DNA from: Candidatus Delongbacteria bacterium
Lineage (GTDB): Bacteria > UBA4055
DNA: 8,752 nt
NCBI GenBank assembly: GCA_013139625.1
Contig: WTAK01000194.1
Location: 1 to 8,752, forward strand
Direction: 5' to 3'
Within the stretch, counting starts at the first letter, position 1. Every line of letters begins with the position of its first letter. Position numbers and translations under genes: made by a program. Shown here in pieces: positions 1 through 7,723 of the stretch. Below the pieces are notes generated by a model. It was not told the origin of the DNA. It saw only the letters and a list, made by a program, of their open reading frames with translations, and did not search any database.

Positions 1-1
1 A

Positions 2-277
2 ACTATAACAGAACATCTAAGTAAGATTTTTGCTGACGGAGAACTAGACGAAAGAGTGGTGTGTCGGGATTTCCGACATGCCACTAAACATGGTGCAATT
101 GATGGTAAAACTCAAATGCAAGAAGTGAAATATTACAACCTTGAAGCTAAGATAAAAGCCGAAGCTGAATATGATAAATACAGAGTTGACCAGGATAAGA
201 ATTATATCTCCGATTTTGATAATCAGTTAAAGTTACTGGAAGAAAGAGCCAAGTACGGGAAAACTAAAGGAAGATAA
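2..277 (+). pseudogene. RhuM-family protein, 3' part, with its centre deleted
   Basis: The frame is open from base 2, so the start lies left of the window. It ends at TAA 275-277 after 91 codons. The first part (EHLSKIFADGELDE, then VVCRDFRH, then VKYYNLEA) matches the N-terminal winged-helix-like part of RhuM ('virulence RhuM family') proteins, which are often encoded beside type I restriction-modification genes. The last part (EAEYDKYRVDQDKNYISDFD, about bases 164-223) matches the extreme C-terminus of the same family. Family members are roughly 300 residues or longer, and the long middle that normally follows 'YNLE' is absent. The fusion stays in frame. GAAGCT occurs on both sides of the apparent junction (about 143-148 and 161-166), which would suit a deletion between short repeats. 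I call it a degraded gene; a genuinely short variant or an assembly join cannot be excluded. The family match is by eye. Confidence 0.7.
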
Positions 278-289
278 CCAGGAGAACTC

Positions 290-548
290 ATGGAAAAATT
301 ATTCATATTTGATCTAGAAACAACCGGTGTTAAATATTGGAGAAATCGGATCTTGGTTTTATCCTGATAGTTTAGATGTATATGTTTTAGCTTCTATGCA
401 CTTGATAAGCGAAAGAGAGAAACTTATAAACTTCCAGCAGTCAACTGTTGCTAGACATTTAGGGATTCAAGTTGATGAAAGTAAATTGCATGATGCGAAA
501 TATGATATATCGATATGCTATGAAATATTTAAAAAGGTGAGAAGGTGA
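290..548 (+). pseudogene. DnaQ-like 3'-5' exonuclease, internally deleted and frameshifted
   Basis: An ATG at 290, preceded by AGGAG (280-284), opens a frame reading MEKLFIFDLETTGVKYWRN. This is the start of a DEDD-type 3'-5' exonuclease: the DxE of motif ExoI is D8 and E10. The frame stops at TGA 366-368. The other half lies in a different frame from about base 346 to TGA 546-548: IGSWFYPDSLDVYVLAS, then HLGIQVDESKLHDAKYD, whose HDxxxD (bases 489-506) is motif ExoIII. The region expected between the halves, which carries the ExoII aspartate, is missing (roughly 100 or more residues by comparison with similar proteins), and the join is out of frame. The product cannot be an active nuclease. 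It follows the RhuM remnant by 12 nt, so both were probably co-transcribed. An apparent GTG start at 327 for the second half precedes the true homology and is not a real start. Confidence 0.8.
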
Positions 549-560
549 TATATTCGTAGA

Positions 561-581
561 GGAAGGCGTTGGAGCCTTACC
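561..581. other. Small hairpin between converging genes
   Basis: AAGGC (563-567) pairs with GCCTT (574-578) around a 6-nt loop. GG (561-562) can also pair with CC (580-581) if A579 bulges. It sits 12 nt after the exonuclease remnant and about 40 nt beyond the end of the minus-strand operon, where a bidirectional terminator would be expected. No clear T-run follows on either strand, so a terminator role is only possible. The rest of 549-618 shows nothing recognisable. Confidence 0.3.
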
Positions 582-618
582 GCTTTCGATTATAAATAAT
601 GGATAATATTTGATACGA

Positions 619-2001
619 TTAAATTAAATTATATGATATAATCCCTCGGATCTCATGATTAAATACTTTAATATTGGGGTGGTTCTTGTAGTAGCCTTCT
701 CTGTCATATAAAATACAAGCAACTCCCAACCCAAATCTTTTAAATAAACTCTTTCGTATATCTATTCTTCCAACTCCAATTGATTCAACGCCTTCTGCTC
801 CGGAAAGAGTTCGTATCCAAAATCTGTTCATATTTAAAGAAATATTTCCAAAGTTAGGTTTAGTTACTGACATAATAACCTTTAAAAATCCGCCGGGTCC
901 TAAATTATAATCTCTTAAAACATCAAGAAAATACTCAGTACTTGCCGCACCAAGCACAATAAAACCGGCTTGATATTCGGAACTAAATTGCCAATTTTGT
1001 TTAGATATTGTCCTTGCCATAAATTCAAATCCAAAACTACTGGCTGCAACTTTGTAATCAGAACTTGTTATATAGTCAAAATTCTGAAAGATACCAATAG
1101 CACTATGAGCTTTATCGGTAAGTTTAATATTTTTTTTCCACAAAAGACCTCTGGCAGAGACATTGCCGATAATATCATTTTCAAACCCAAGTCCAATATA
1201 GAGTAGAAAATAATCAAATGTATTTTTTGCCAGGAACGGATCTCCGTATATTAGTTTTAAGAAATAAGTTGCAAAAGGACTAGATTTTAAAGAATCGGTA
1301 TCATCTAATTCTATATTTTCAGATATAAGGTAATTCAAAAGGTTTTTTGAAGTTGAAAAATTAAGCTTTAATGGACTTGATTTTTTTGGAAATTTAAAAC
1401 CGATATTTTCTGTTTTATTAAATGTTTTACCGGAGATCAATCTATTCAATCCTCTCATAGGATTAAGAGTAAAAACAGATATTTCCCGTGTGAATCTTTC
1501 CAGTCCGGATGAGTTATTATCTATAATTTCATTTGAAAGTCTGAAAATGATCTCTCCAAGCATGGCACCGCCTAAAGTCGTAGTTATAAGATCATTGATC
1601 GCCGGTCTCTCTATTTCCATAAAATATTCCCACTGCATACTTCCAAAAGCTACAAAAGGAAAACTTCCAAAATAAGAATGATCTTTGTTTCTTGCCAAAG
1701 AATAATATAAACTTCCTTGAAGAGGATGTCCTATCTGATTTACCACAAAACCATCATCATCCCATACCCAAGGGTTGCAAATATTATTTTCGATACTTTT
1801 AAGGCTGATCCTTGCAAAACCTGCATTTCCGATATATCTATTGGATAATGCCATAACACTATTAGTTGCAAGGATTTGAGTTAATGGCCAAATCGTGTTA
1901 AAATTTTTACTAGAATCCGTTTTTGCAGATTCGAATTGTCCTCCGAATGAAAATTCTGAAAACCCTAAGAGTAAAAATATTATTATTGTTTTATAGTGCA
2001 T
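619..2001 (-). CDS. DUF3943 domain protein, probable outer-membrane protein
   Basis: 460 residues. The N-terminus (MHYKTIIIFLLLGFSEFSFG) is a signal peptide with likely cleavage near residue 20. The segment from about residue 78 to 190 has the family landmarks: VWDDDGFVVNQIGHPLQGS (79-97), SMQWEYFMEIERPAINDL (121-138), the glycine-rich TTLGGAMLGE (141-150) and PMRGLNRLISGK (181-192). The C-terminal half (about 200-460) looks like alternating beta strands with many aromatic and glycine residues, consistent with a barrel, but the last residue is Ile rather than the usual aromatic. The function of DUF3943 is unknown. The conserved core suggests a membrane-associated helical segment. It is the last gene of the operon, 5 nt after pldA, with an AGGGA close to the ATG (spacing only about 3 nt), so translation may depend on coupling to pldA. 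The family call is fairly secure; role and localisation are inference. Confidence 0.8.
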   Translation of the reverse strand: MHYKTIIIFLLLGFSEFSFGGQFESAKTDSSKNFNTIWPLTQILATNSVMALSNRYIGNAGFARISLKSIENNICNPWVWDDDGFVVNQIGHPLQGSLYYSLARNKDHSYFGSFPFVAFGSMQWEYFMEIERPAINDLITTTLGGAMLGEIIFRLSNEIIDNNSSGLERFTREISVFTLNPMRGLNRLISGKTFNKTENIGFKFPKKSSPLKLNFSTSKNLLNYLISENIELDDTDSLKSSPFATYFLKLIYGDPFLAKNTFDYFLLYIGLGFENDIIGNVSARGLLWKKNIKLTDKAHSAIGIFQNFDYITSSDYKVAASSFGFEFMARTISKQNWQFSSEYQAGFIVLGAASTEYFLDVLRDYNLGPGGFLKVIMSVTKPNFGNISLNMNRFWIRTLSGAEGVESIGVGRIDIRKSLFKRFGLGVACILYDREGYYKNHPNIKVFNHEIRGIISYNLI

Positions 2002-2006
2002 AGTCC

Positions 2007-2828
2007 CTAATCTCTAGCCAAAGAAATTCCCATTCTAAATGATTGTGAATACGAATTGTAATCCAAGAGAGTTTCACCATAACCTTCAAAATATTCAAAG
2101 AACCAGTGAGTATTAGGCTTATTTCCGAATATCCAAGTTGCAGGCCATGTCATTGGAATTGTTAATTGAGTTTCTGTTCTTCCTTTTCCTGATTTGAAAT
2201 TTGCTCTATATTTTGATGAAAGTACATAATTATTTGGAAAAATCATTTTAGAATGTAGATCAAAGTTTCCGTAATAATCTCCGATATCAGGATTATCTCT
2301 CTCGACTGTATTATACCAAAATTTAGGAGAGACAATAAAAATATATTTTGATCCAAAACTGAATGTTGGCTGAATATTAAGATTATGCACTGATCGTGAT
2401 CGATTGGTAGTTCCTTCATAATCTACTGACTCATCGTCAACTCCATTTGAAGTGTGCTGGTAACCTAATTTTGTATTCACCAAAGCATCTTCTAAAAAAG
2501 GAATAAAATCAAATTTAGTGAGCCAGAAAAATTCAAGATCGTGGTTAATATCTTTAAACGGACTAGAATTTTCTGTCATTTCCCATAATGCTACAGCACT
2601 ATAAGAAAAAAATAAGCTTGTATTTTTTACGAGCTCATATTTAAACCCACTATTAACTTTGACCTGCCACTGATCATTGTTATCGTTATTTAATTTCGTT
2701 GAAACATTTATACCTTTATGCGGTGTTATTCTAGGTGTTATTCTCAGCGTATCCTTGCTGGATTCTTCAGAGTAAGAATACAAGGATATAAGTAACATCA
2801 AAATAAATATGTAGCGAGTATTTCTCAT
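2007..2828 (-). CDS. pldA: Outer membrane phospholipase A (OMPLA)
   Basis: 273 residues, slightly shorter than the roughly 290 of E. coli PldA. OMPLA is a 12-strand outer-membrane barrel that, when dimerised with calcium, removes acyl chains from phospholipids that reach the outer leaflet. A signal peptide covers about residues 1-20. The catalytic signature is intact: GYQHTSNG (122-129) gives the His (H125) and Ser (S127), and N142 in TTNRSRS is the likely third residue (E. coli H142, S144, N156). Other family landmarks are SSPFKDINHD (88-97, the region of the calcium-site serine), DNPDIGDYYG (178-187) and FEGYGETLLDYN (247-258). The spacing from His to the putative Asn is 17 rather than 14, a small loop insertion. 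The protein ends in ARD, without the usual C-terminal aromatic. AGGA lies about 7 nt before the ATG. Placement inside an RND/LolA-like operon suggests lipid remodelling coupled to transport (inference). Confidence 0.9.
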   Translation of the reverse strand: MRNTRYIFILMLLISLYSYSEESSKDTLRITPRITPHKGINVSTKLNNDNNDQWQVKVNSGFKYELVKNTSLFFSYSAVALWEMTENSSPFKDINHDLEFFWLTKFDFIPFLEDALVNTKLGYQHTSNGVDDESVDYEGTTNRSRSVHNLNIQPTFSFGSKYIFIVSPKFWYNTVERDNPDIGDYYGNFDLHSKMIFPNNYVLSSKYRANFKSGKGRTETQLTIPMTWPATWIFGNKPNTHWFFEYFEGYGETLLDYNSYSQSFRMGISLARD

Positions 2829-2836
2829 AATAGTTC

Positions 2837-4060
2837 CTAAAAGCTATATTTTACTTTGGCAAAGATCATGTCATTTTTATCATACTGACCGAATATTCCT
2901 TCTGTACCTGTAAATATATTTGCTCCGATGCCGATCTCAAATCCATCATTTAGATCGTAAGTAACCTTAGGTCTGATCAATGCATCACTTTCTACAAAAT
3001 CATAGTAAAGAAAAACTTGAAGGTTTAGCGTGTCATTTATGTAGTCATCAGATGCTAAGAAAGTTACCATATTTTCAGTTTCATCATTTACAAGTGCATC
3101 GTCATAATCAAGTATGATTTTCTGCATGAATTGAGCAAATAAATTAACTCCAAAAAGTGAATAATCAACTCCAACAAGGTAATTGATATAATCTTTCTCA
3201 ACAACTTGATCGATATCAGTCATTTCTGTAGTAGAAAAATATTTACCTGAGTAATAAGCACCTTCACCTTTGAATACAAAAGGACCTACAACTTTATTAA
3301 AACTACCTCCAACGATACCAAGCCTATGATATTCAGGTGTGATCATAACAGAATCGAGACTGATCATATATGAGTGCATAGCAAAATCATCATCCCAGGC
3401 ATATCCTGCCATAAATTCAATGTCAGCAAAAGAATTCATGTATGAGAATTTTCCAAATATTTCACTATTTTCAACCGAAGCTGTAATATTTTCATTACTA
3501 TGATCAAAAACTTTAGTTATTACATCACCTTGAGGGTTTATCAGTTCAGGCTCTACTCTCCAAATAGATCCTACTTCCGGTATGATAGTAGGGGTGAAGA
3601 TCGGCAACCAAACGATCTCAAAGGTTGAATCACCAATGTAATAATCAAGCTTTAACCCTGTAACACCAAGTCTTATTTCATCAAAGTCAGGCAATAGGAA
3701 TTCAGTCAGATCTTTCGGAGAAATAATGTCAGTGATGAAAACACCATCAGCCTTTCCCCAGATAACCTGCTGCTTACCAATTCTGATATCCATAGTATCA
3801 AAGAAGATATCCAAGTATAATTCCCTCAGTCCAAAATCAACATCCTCATTTTGGTAATGATAAATATATGGATTAGCTTTGAAACCTACCATACCCTTTG
3901 ATTGCTCAATGCTCAAACTAAAGGTATTCTGAACGATTGAATATTCACTATTATCTAACAAGATACCTGAATAATTCCTCGCATACCCGCTAAATGACAT
4001 CTCTTGGCTAAAGAGAGAAAGAGTAGTAAGAATTATAGTCAATGCCATCATCTTTTTCAT
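2837..4060 (-). CDS. DUF1302-like outer-membrane beta-barrel protein
   Basis: 407 residues. Residues 1-18 form a signal peptide (cleavage near FS/QEM). The protein is rich in amphipathic strands and ends KVKYSF, with a terminal Phe as expected for a BAM-assembled barrel. The region 79-141 is the recognisable core: RELYLDIFFDTMDIRIGKQQ (79-98), then WGKADG (101-106), then LPDFDEIRLG (123-132). It resembles the DUF1302/alginate-porin-like group, as does WLPIFTPTIIPEVGSIW (151-167). In other bacteria, proteins of this type are found beside a LolA-like (DUF1329 or PF17131-type) protein and an MMPL/RND transporter, exactly as here, so it is a likely outer-membrane end-point or partner of that pump. 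Its start ATG shares one base with the stop of the LolA-like gene (TAATG), implying coupled translation. The barrel is well supported; substrate and gating are unknown. Confidence 0.8.
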   Translation of the reverse strand: MKKMMALTIILTTLSLFSQEMSFSGYARNYSGILLDNSEYSIVQNTFSLSIEQSKGMVGFKANPYIYHYQNEDVDFGLRELYLDIFFDTMDIRIGKQQVIWGKADGVFITDIISPKDLTEFLLPDFDEIRLGVTGLKLDYYIGDSTFEIVWLPIFTPTIIPEVGSIWRVEPELINPQGDVITKVFDHSNENITASVENSEIFGKFSYMNSFADIEFMAGYAWDDDFAMHSYMISLDSVMITPEYHRLGIVGGSFNKVVGPFVFKGEGAYYSGKYFSTTEMTDIDQVVEKDYINYLVGVDYSLFGVNLFAQFMQKIILDYDDALVNDETENMVTFLASDDYINDTLNLQVFLYYDFVESDALIRPKVTYDLNDGFEIGIGANIFTGTEGIFGQYDKNDMIFAKVKYSF

Positions 4061-4836
4061 TATTTCATTCCTCTTTTCATCATTCTTTCAGTGAAGATAT
4101 TATCCTTAACACCTTTATTGATCTTAACATCAGAGAATTCCATCATTGTTCCATGCTTATTTTGATCATTTTCCATAGTTGTAGTAAGGATAGTTATGAT
4201 ACCATCGATCTCTTCATATTTCTTTATAGTCAATGTTTTAAGAAAATCTTCATCTTCATCATAGAATTTTTTCTGTAGTCCGACCCATTTATCCTTAACG
4301 ATCCAAGTAATTGTCTTTGAATACATATAATCTTCTTCTTTTGGAGTACTTTCAACAACGTAGCAATCTTCATCGTTGAATTTTTCTTCTCTCAGCAGTT
4401 TATGAATGTCATCGGAAGGCTTTCTATCTCCAAGATCATCGTAAGTAAAATCAGATCCCATGAAATAATCACTTTTGCTATCACTTGAGATTCTTTTAAC
4501 TTTTTTCAAAGCAGGTAAATATATCCACTGATCATCAGATTTATCATCAGTATAGCTCCAATTCATAAATGATGTGTTCTTTACATCGGCAGGTTTTATA
4601 AAATACATTATCTTTTTTTCAACATCACCAAAGTCTTTAATGAATTGTTTGAGTTCTCTAACTCTTGTAGTTCCTCTCTTATTTGTAAGTGTCATTTTTA
4701 GATGGCCTTCAACTTCTGTACCTGTATCACGATCATATACATTTTGTATGATCTCCTCTCCGGTAATTTTCTCTTGAGCAGATAGCACAAACCCTGCGAT
4801 TAAGATCGTTAGAAGCATTAGTTTTAATTTTTTCAT
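4060..4836 (-). CDS. LolA-like outer membrane lipoprotein-sorting family protein
   Basis: 258 residues. It has a signal peptide (1-20, cleavage at LSA/QE) and no lipobox cysteine, so the mature protein should be soluble in the periplasm. It belongs to the LolA-like family annotated 'outer membrane lipoprotein-sorting protein' (PF17131 type). The diagnostic blocks are IKPADVKNTSFMNWSY (80-95), DDQWIYLPALKKVKRISS (101-118) and KSDYFMGSDFTYDDLGDR (121-138), followed by beta strands (ETWIV-like SKTITWIVKDKW, 173-184). LolA-fold proteins form an open half-barrel that shields an acyl chain, and family members are commonly encoded with RND/MMPL transporters. Here it most likely ferries a lipid or lipophilic molecule between the pump and the outer-membrane barrel rather than acting as the general LolA. 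Despite the family name, nothing here shows that lipoproteins are the cargo. GAGG lies about 8 nt upstream of the ATG and abuts the stop of the preceding gene. Confidence 0.88.
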   Translation of the reverse strand: MKKLKLMLLTILIAGFVLSAQEKITGEEIIQNVYDRDTGTEVEGHLKMTLTNKRGTTRVRELKQFIKDFGDVEKKIMYFIKPADVKNTSFMNWSYTDDKSDDQWIYLPALKKVKRISSDSKSDYFMGSDFTYDDLGDRKPSDDIHKLLREEKFNDEDCYVVESTPKEEDYMYSKTITWIVKDKWVGLQKKFYDEDEDFLKTLTIKKYEEIDGIITILTTTMENDQNKHGTMMEFSDVKINKGVKDNIFTERMMKRGMK

Positions 4837-4841
4837 TTTAT

Positions 4842-5399
4842 TTACCTCTTTAATTGGTTAGTATTCCAGTCAACAACACTATTATTTAATATTTCAATTA
4901 TCTTTTTAAACTGATCCGGTCTTACGATACCTGTTTGTTGATATTGTATCTGGTTTAAACTATCTAAAACCAAAATATTTATACAGTTATCTCGAAGATC
5001 CCATTCGTCAACAAGAACTTTATCATTATCCAAAACATAATTAATTGTCTTAGATGTTTTTGCTTTGCTTTTGATCTTAGACCGTATTACAAAGGTTGGA
5101 AGCATGGTCGCTTCAGTGTTCACGATAAAAGTTAAATCAAAGTTATTATTTTTCATTTTTTCATTTTCGATATCTGTAACGAATTGCTTGAGATCAGAGA
5201 ACTTATCAGGATCGGTATAGATCAGCACATTTGTTTTTCCTAGCAAAGAATTACTTTTCCAAGTACCTCCTTCTGCATATTCCCCTCTGTCTCCACTTAA
5301 TTCAATTGGATCTAATTGTGAAATTCTTGCATTTAAGGTTGTGAACAAAGTAATTACGATCGTCAATATCGCTATTTGTTTAAATCTATTTTTCATCAT
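4842..5399 (-). CDS. YtfJ-like periplasmic thioredoxin-fold protein
   Basis: I choose the ATG at 5399 (185 residues): AAAGGG sits 7 nt upstream, and from there MMKNRFKQIAILTIVITLF is a clean signal peptide with cleavage near LNA/R (residue 24). The frame is open further up to 5441, but those residues would precede the signal peptide and overlap the RND gene more deeply. The body resembles YtfJ (about the same length in E. coli): a GK(T/V)-then-strand start (GKTNVLIYTDP, 54-64), LTFIVNTEATMLPTFVIRSK (89-108), then YVLDNDKVLVDEWDL and NILVLDSLNQIQYQQTG (141-157). There is no CxxC motif; the only cysteine is C139, so it is not an ordinary disulfide oxidoreductase. It overlaps the RND gene's end by 14 nt. 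Its role in the operon is unknown; it may be a periplasmic accessory to the pump. The assignment is by pattern recognition on a divergent family. Confidence 0.72.
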   Translation of the reverse strand: MMKNRFKQIAILTIVITLFTTLNARISQLDPIELSGDRGEYAEGGTWKSNSLLGKTNVLIYTDPDKFSDLKQFVTDIENEKMKNNNFDLTFIVNTEATMLPTFVIRSKIKSKAKTSKTINYVLDNDKVLVDEWDLRDNCINILVLDSLNQIQYQQTGIVRPDQFKKIIEILNNSVVDWNTNQLKR

Positions 5400-7722
5400 T
5401 TTTTTTCCCTTTGTCTTTACTGAAATAAATATTAGACACATAAAGTATCACGAACATGATTGTTACTGTTCCTAAGAAGCTTGTGAACATATTCAAAGAT
5501 ACAAGAGCTCCCAGTGCTCTGTTTGGAGGGAAGACTGAAAATAATAATACTAAGAATCCGGCTATAACAACTACCGCGTTAAAGATTATAGCTCTTCCTG
5601 AATGATGCATAGTTGCTCTTATCGTCTGTGTCTTATCATTTGTAAGCAGAGCATTTATCTTATACCTCTCTATAAAGTGTACCGCATAATCAATGCCTAT
5701 TCCAATGGCTATACTCGATATCAATGCTGTTGTAGTACTTAAAGGAATATTAAGCAATCCCATTATTCCAAAACTTATTAAACTTGTAATAACAATAGGA
5801 ACTGAACCGATCAAACCAATATAGAAATTTTTGAACATGAAAGATAAAAGAACGATCACTATTATAAGAGACATCAATAAACTTTTTATCTGTCCTTCCA
5901 ATATCAAGTCCGTAAATACAAGAGCTTTATATCCTGATCCTGCATATTTTATTTCTATGTTGGAGCTTTTCAGATCTCCTCTAAATTCCTCAACAATAGA
6001 CATAGCACTTCTTAATGCTTTTGAATTATCACTTTTTAATTGGAATGTTATATTTGCAGTCTTAAAATCTTCAGTAACAACTTGCCAAAGGTTCTCAGGG
6101 TCGCCGGACATTTCATAAAGAAGTAGGTATTGAGCTGTCATTTCTCTAGTATCAGGTAGTATGTTATATTCCGCACTATCAGCATGCATTACTTTATTCA
6201 TTCTTTTTAGATAATCAACGATAGAAAAAGAACTGCCAACTACTGCAAGATCATTTTCGACTTTACTTTGCATTTTAGATATTTTTCTAAGAACTTCAGG
6301 ATCCTTCAAAGCTCCTTCTTCAGAGCCTTCTAGTATGATATTCAAGGTGCTTGTTCCACCAAAGTTCTCATTTATAAATTTATCTGTTAAAACAATATCA
6401 CTATCAGTTTCAAATTTCTCTAAGAAACTTGAATTTATCCATACTTTTGTCATTCCATAGATAGAAATGAATACGATCAAAATTGTTAATACATAAGATA
6501 GTGTTTTTCTCTTGATCACAAAGTCAGAGAATTTATCAGAGAAAGAATGTGATGTTTCACTGTCATTTTTATTTGGTTTTCCTTTAGGCATCCCAAATAA
6601 TACTATTCCTGCAGGAATTAAAACAAGAGAAAATACCATTGCAGCGAGTACACCAAATGCAGTGAATAATCCAAAATATTTAATCGGATAAACTTCTGAA
6701 GTTAATAATGAGACAAAGCCTACTGCAGTTGTAATTGAAGTCATTACAACCGGTTTCCACATTTCTTTTATCATATCATTAACAGCTTCTTTTTTAGTAG
6801 CTGTTGGATTTGAATTTAAAAAGAGTTGTAAATGGCTATAGAGATGAACGCCATCCGCTACCCCGATAGCTATCAGCATCACCGGTATCATAGTTGAAAC
6901 GGCATAGATAGGTATTCCAAGTGCAGCCATCAATCCAAATGCCCAGATAGTACTAAATGCCACGACCAGCATTGTAAAGATTGTACTTCTAATATTTCTT
7001 AAAACTAAGAATAACACTATGATTATTACGATCATTACTATTGGAACCATTCTCATCATATCAGCCGGTCCTAAGAGAGCCATCGTACCTTCCACTATAG
7101 GGCTTCCTGCGACATAAACTTTTTCGGGACCTTCGTATTTTTTTCCTATCTCCAAGATCGTATTATAGAATTCTTGAGTAAATACTTTTACAGTATCTCC
7201 ATCAACCACATGGTATTTATTGATCCTTGCTACAATTACTGTCACTTTTTCATCTTTGGATACTAACCTTTCGTAAACCATATCATTGGTTTTGACATTG
7301 TTTTGAAGGATAGAAAGTTTTTCATCAGTCTTAGGAACTTTTTTATAGAAAGCTTTAACATCCATACCATCTTCAGTTCCTAAAATATTGTCGGCAGTAT
7401 ATAATGAAGTAACATCACTTTTCTCGATTTCAGGAAGTTTCCCTAATTCTTTGGTGATATCCTTGATCTTTTGAAGAGTTTCAGTGTTGTAAATACCTTT
7501 TTCATTCTCGAAGGCGATTATGATACCGTCTTTTATATCGAACCAACCCTCAGCCATATCGCTGTAAATAAATGCAGGATGATCTTGCGGCATGTATTCA
7601 TCTAAGTCAGTTTCCATTCGTGCATTTTGCTTCATAACATTGAAGAAATACGCAGTTATGATCAAACTGATGATCAATATTGTCTTTGGATATTCGTTTA
7701 TCTTGTTTATGAATTTAAGCAT
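5386..7722 (-). CDS. RND-superfamily transporter, MMPL/HpnN-like (COG1033)
   Basis: 778 residues with the two-fold RND layout. TM1 is at about 13-30, a periplasmic domain spans about 31-222, and TM2-6 lie at about 225-241, 248-268, 274-290, 326-341 and 350-376. A cytoplasmic linker (377-405) and TM7 (408-424) follow, then a second periplasmic domain (about 425-610) and TM8-12 (613-630, 634-656, 661-676, 709-730, 740-763). The TM4 and TM10 motifs GVADGVHLYSH (287-297) and GIGIDYAVHFIERY (674-687) carry the aspartates (D290, D678) expected for proton coupling. The length and the absence of long C-terminal extensions fit the lipid-exporter-like COG1033/MMPL group rather than the roughly 1000-residue AcrB type. 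No membrane-fusion (AcrA-like) gene is present; the LolA-like and barrel genes take that place. GGAG (7729-7732) lies 6 nt before the ATG, inside the end of the TetR gene. Substrate unknown, probably lipophilic. Confidence 0.93.
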   Translation of the reverse strand: MLKFINKINEYPKTILIISLIITAYFFNVMKQNARMETDLDEYMPQDHPAFIYSDMAEGWFDIKDGIIIAFENEKGIYNTETLQKIKDITKELGKLPEIEKSDVTSLYTADNILGTEDGMDVKAFYKKVPKTDEKLSILQNNVKTNDMVYERLVSKDEKVTVIVARINKYHVVDGDTVKVFTQEFYNTILEIGKKYEGPEKVYVAGSPIVEGTMALLGPADMMRMVPIVMIVIIIVLFLVLRNIRSTIFTMLVVAFSTIWAFGLMAALGIPIYAVSTMIPVMLIAIGVADGVHLYSHLQLFLNSNPTATKKEAVNDMIKEMWKPVVMTSITTAVGFVSLLTSEVYPIKYFGLFTAFGVLAAMVFSLVLIPAGIVLFGMPKGKPNKNDSETSHSFSDKFSDFVIKRKTLSYVLTILIVFISIYGMTKVWINSSFLEKFETDSDIVLTDKFINENFGGTSTLNIILEGSEEGALKDPEVLRKISKMQSKVENDLAVVGSSFSIVDYLKRMNKVMHADSAEYNILPDTREMTAQYLLLYEMSGDPENLWQVVTEDFKTANITFQLKSDNSKALRSAMSIVEEFRGDLKSSNIEIKYAGSGYKALVFTDLILEGQIKSLLMSLIIVIVLLSFMFKNFYIGLIGSVPIVITSLISFGIMGLLNIPLSTTTALISSIAIGIGIDYAVHFIERYKINALLTNDKTQTIRATMHHSGRAIIFNAVVVIAGFLVLLFSVFPPNRALGALVSLNMFTSFLGTVTIMFVILYVSNIYFSKDKGKKNDEK
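5407..5412 (-). promoter_or_regulatory. Ribosome binding site deciding the YtfJ-like start
   Basis: AAAGGG on the minus strand, inside the last codons of the RND gene, lies 7 nt before the first of two consecutive ATG codons (5397-5399 and 5394-5396). It supports starting the YtfJ-like protein here rather than at upstream in-frame codons. Confidence 0.55.
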
Positions 7723-7723
7723 T

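Noticed and set aside
327..548. A separate small gene starting at GTG 327
   Set aside because: The frame has no sensible start signal and its content is the C-terminal half of a DnaQ-like exonuclease, so it is the displaced half of the gene starting at 290.
561..581. Hairpin with GCGTTGGAG, reminiscent of an integron attC core
   Set aside because: The core does not fit GTTRRRY, no matching inverse core (RYYYAAC) at a suitable distance was found, and no integrase or cassette array is visible.
5399..5407. Run of eight A residues at the RND/YtfJ-like junction as a programmed frameshift fusing the two proteins
   Set aside because: The YtfJ-like protein has its own ribosome binding site and a signal peptide right at the ATG, so a separate start explains the overlap better than a fusion.
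5400..5441. Longer N-terminus for the YtfJ-like protein (14 extra residues)
   Set aside because: The added residues precede an otherwise well-formed signal peptide and lie wholly within the RND gene; the internal ATG has the better ribosome binding site.
5831..6118. Plus-strand open frames opposite the operon (also near 970-1206, 1490-1675, 4042-4278, 4574-4777, 7627-7815)
   Set aside because: They lie antisense to strongly supported genes, show low-complexity or unrecognisable products, and have no convincing ribosome binding sites.
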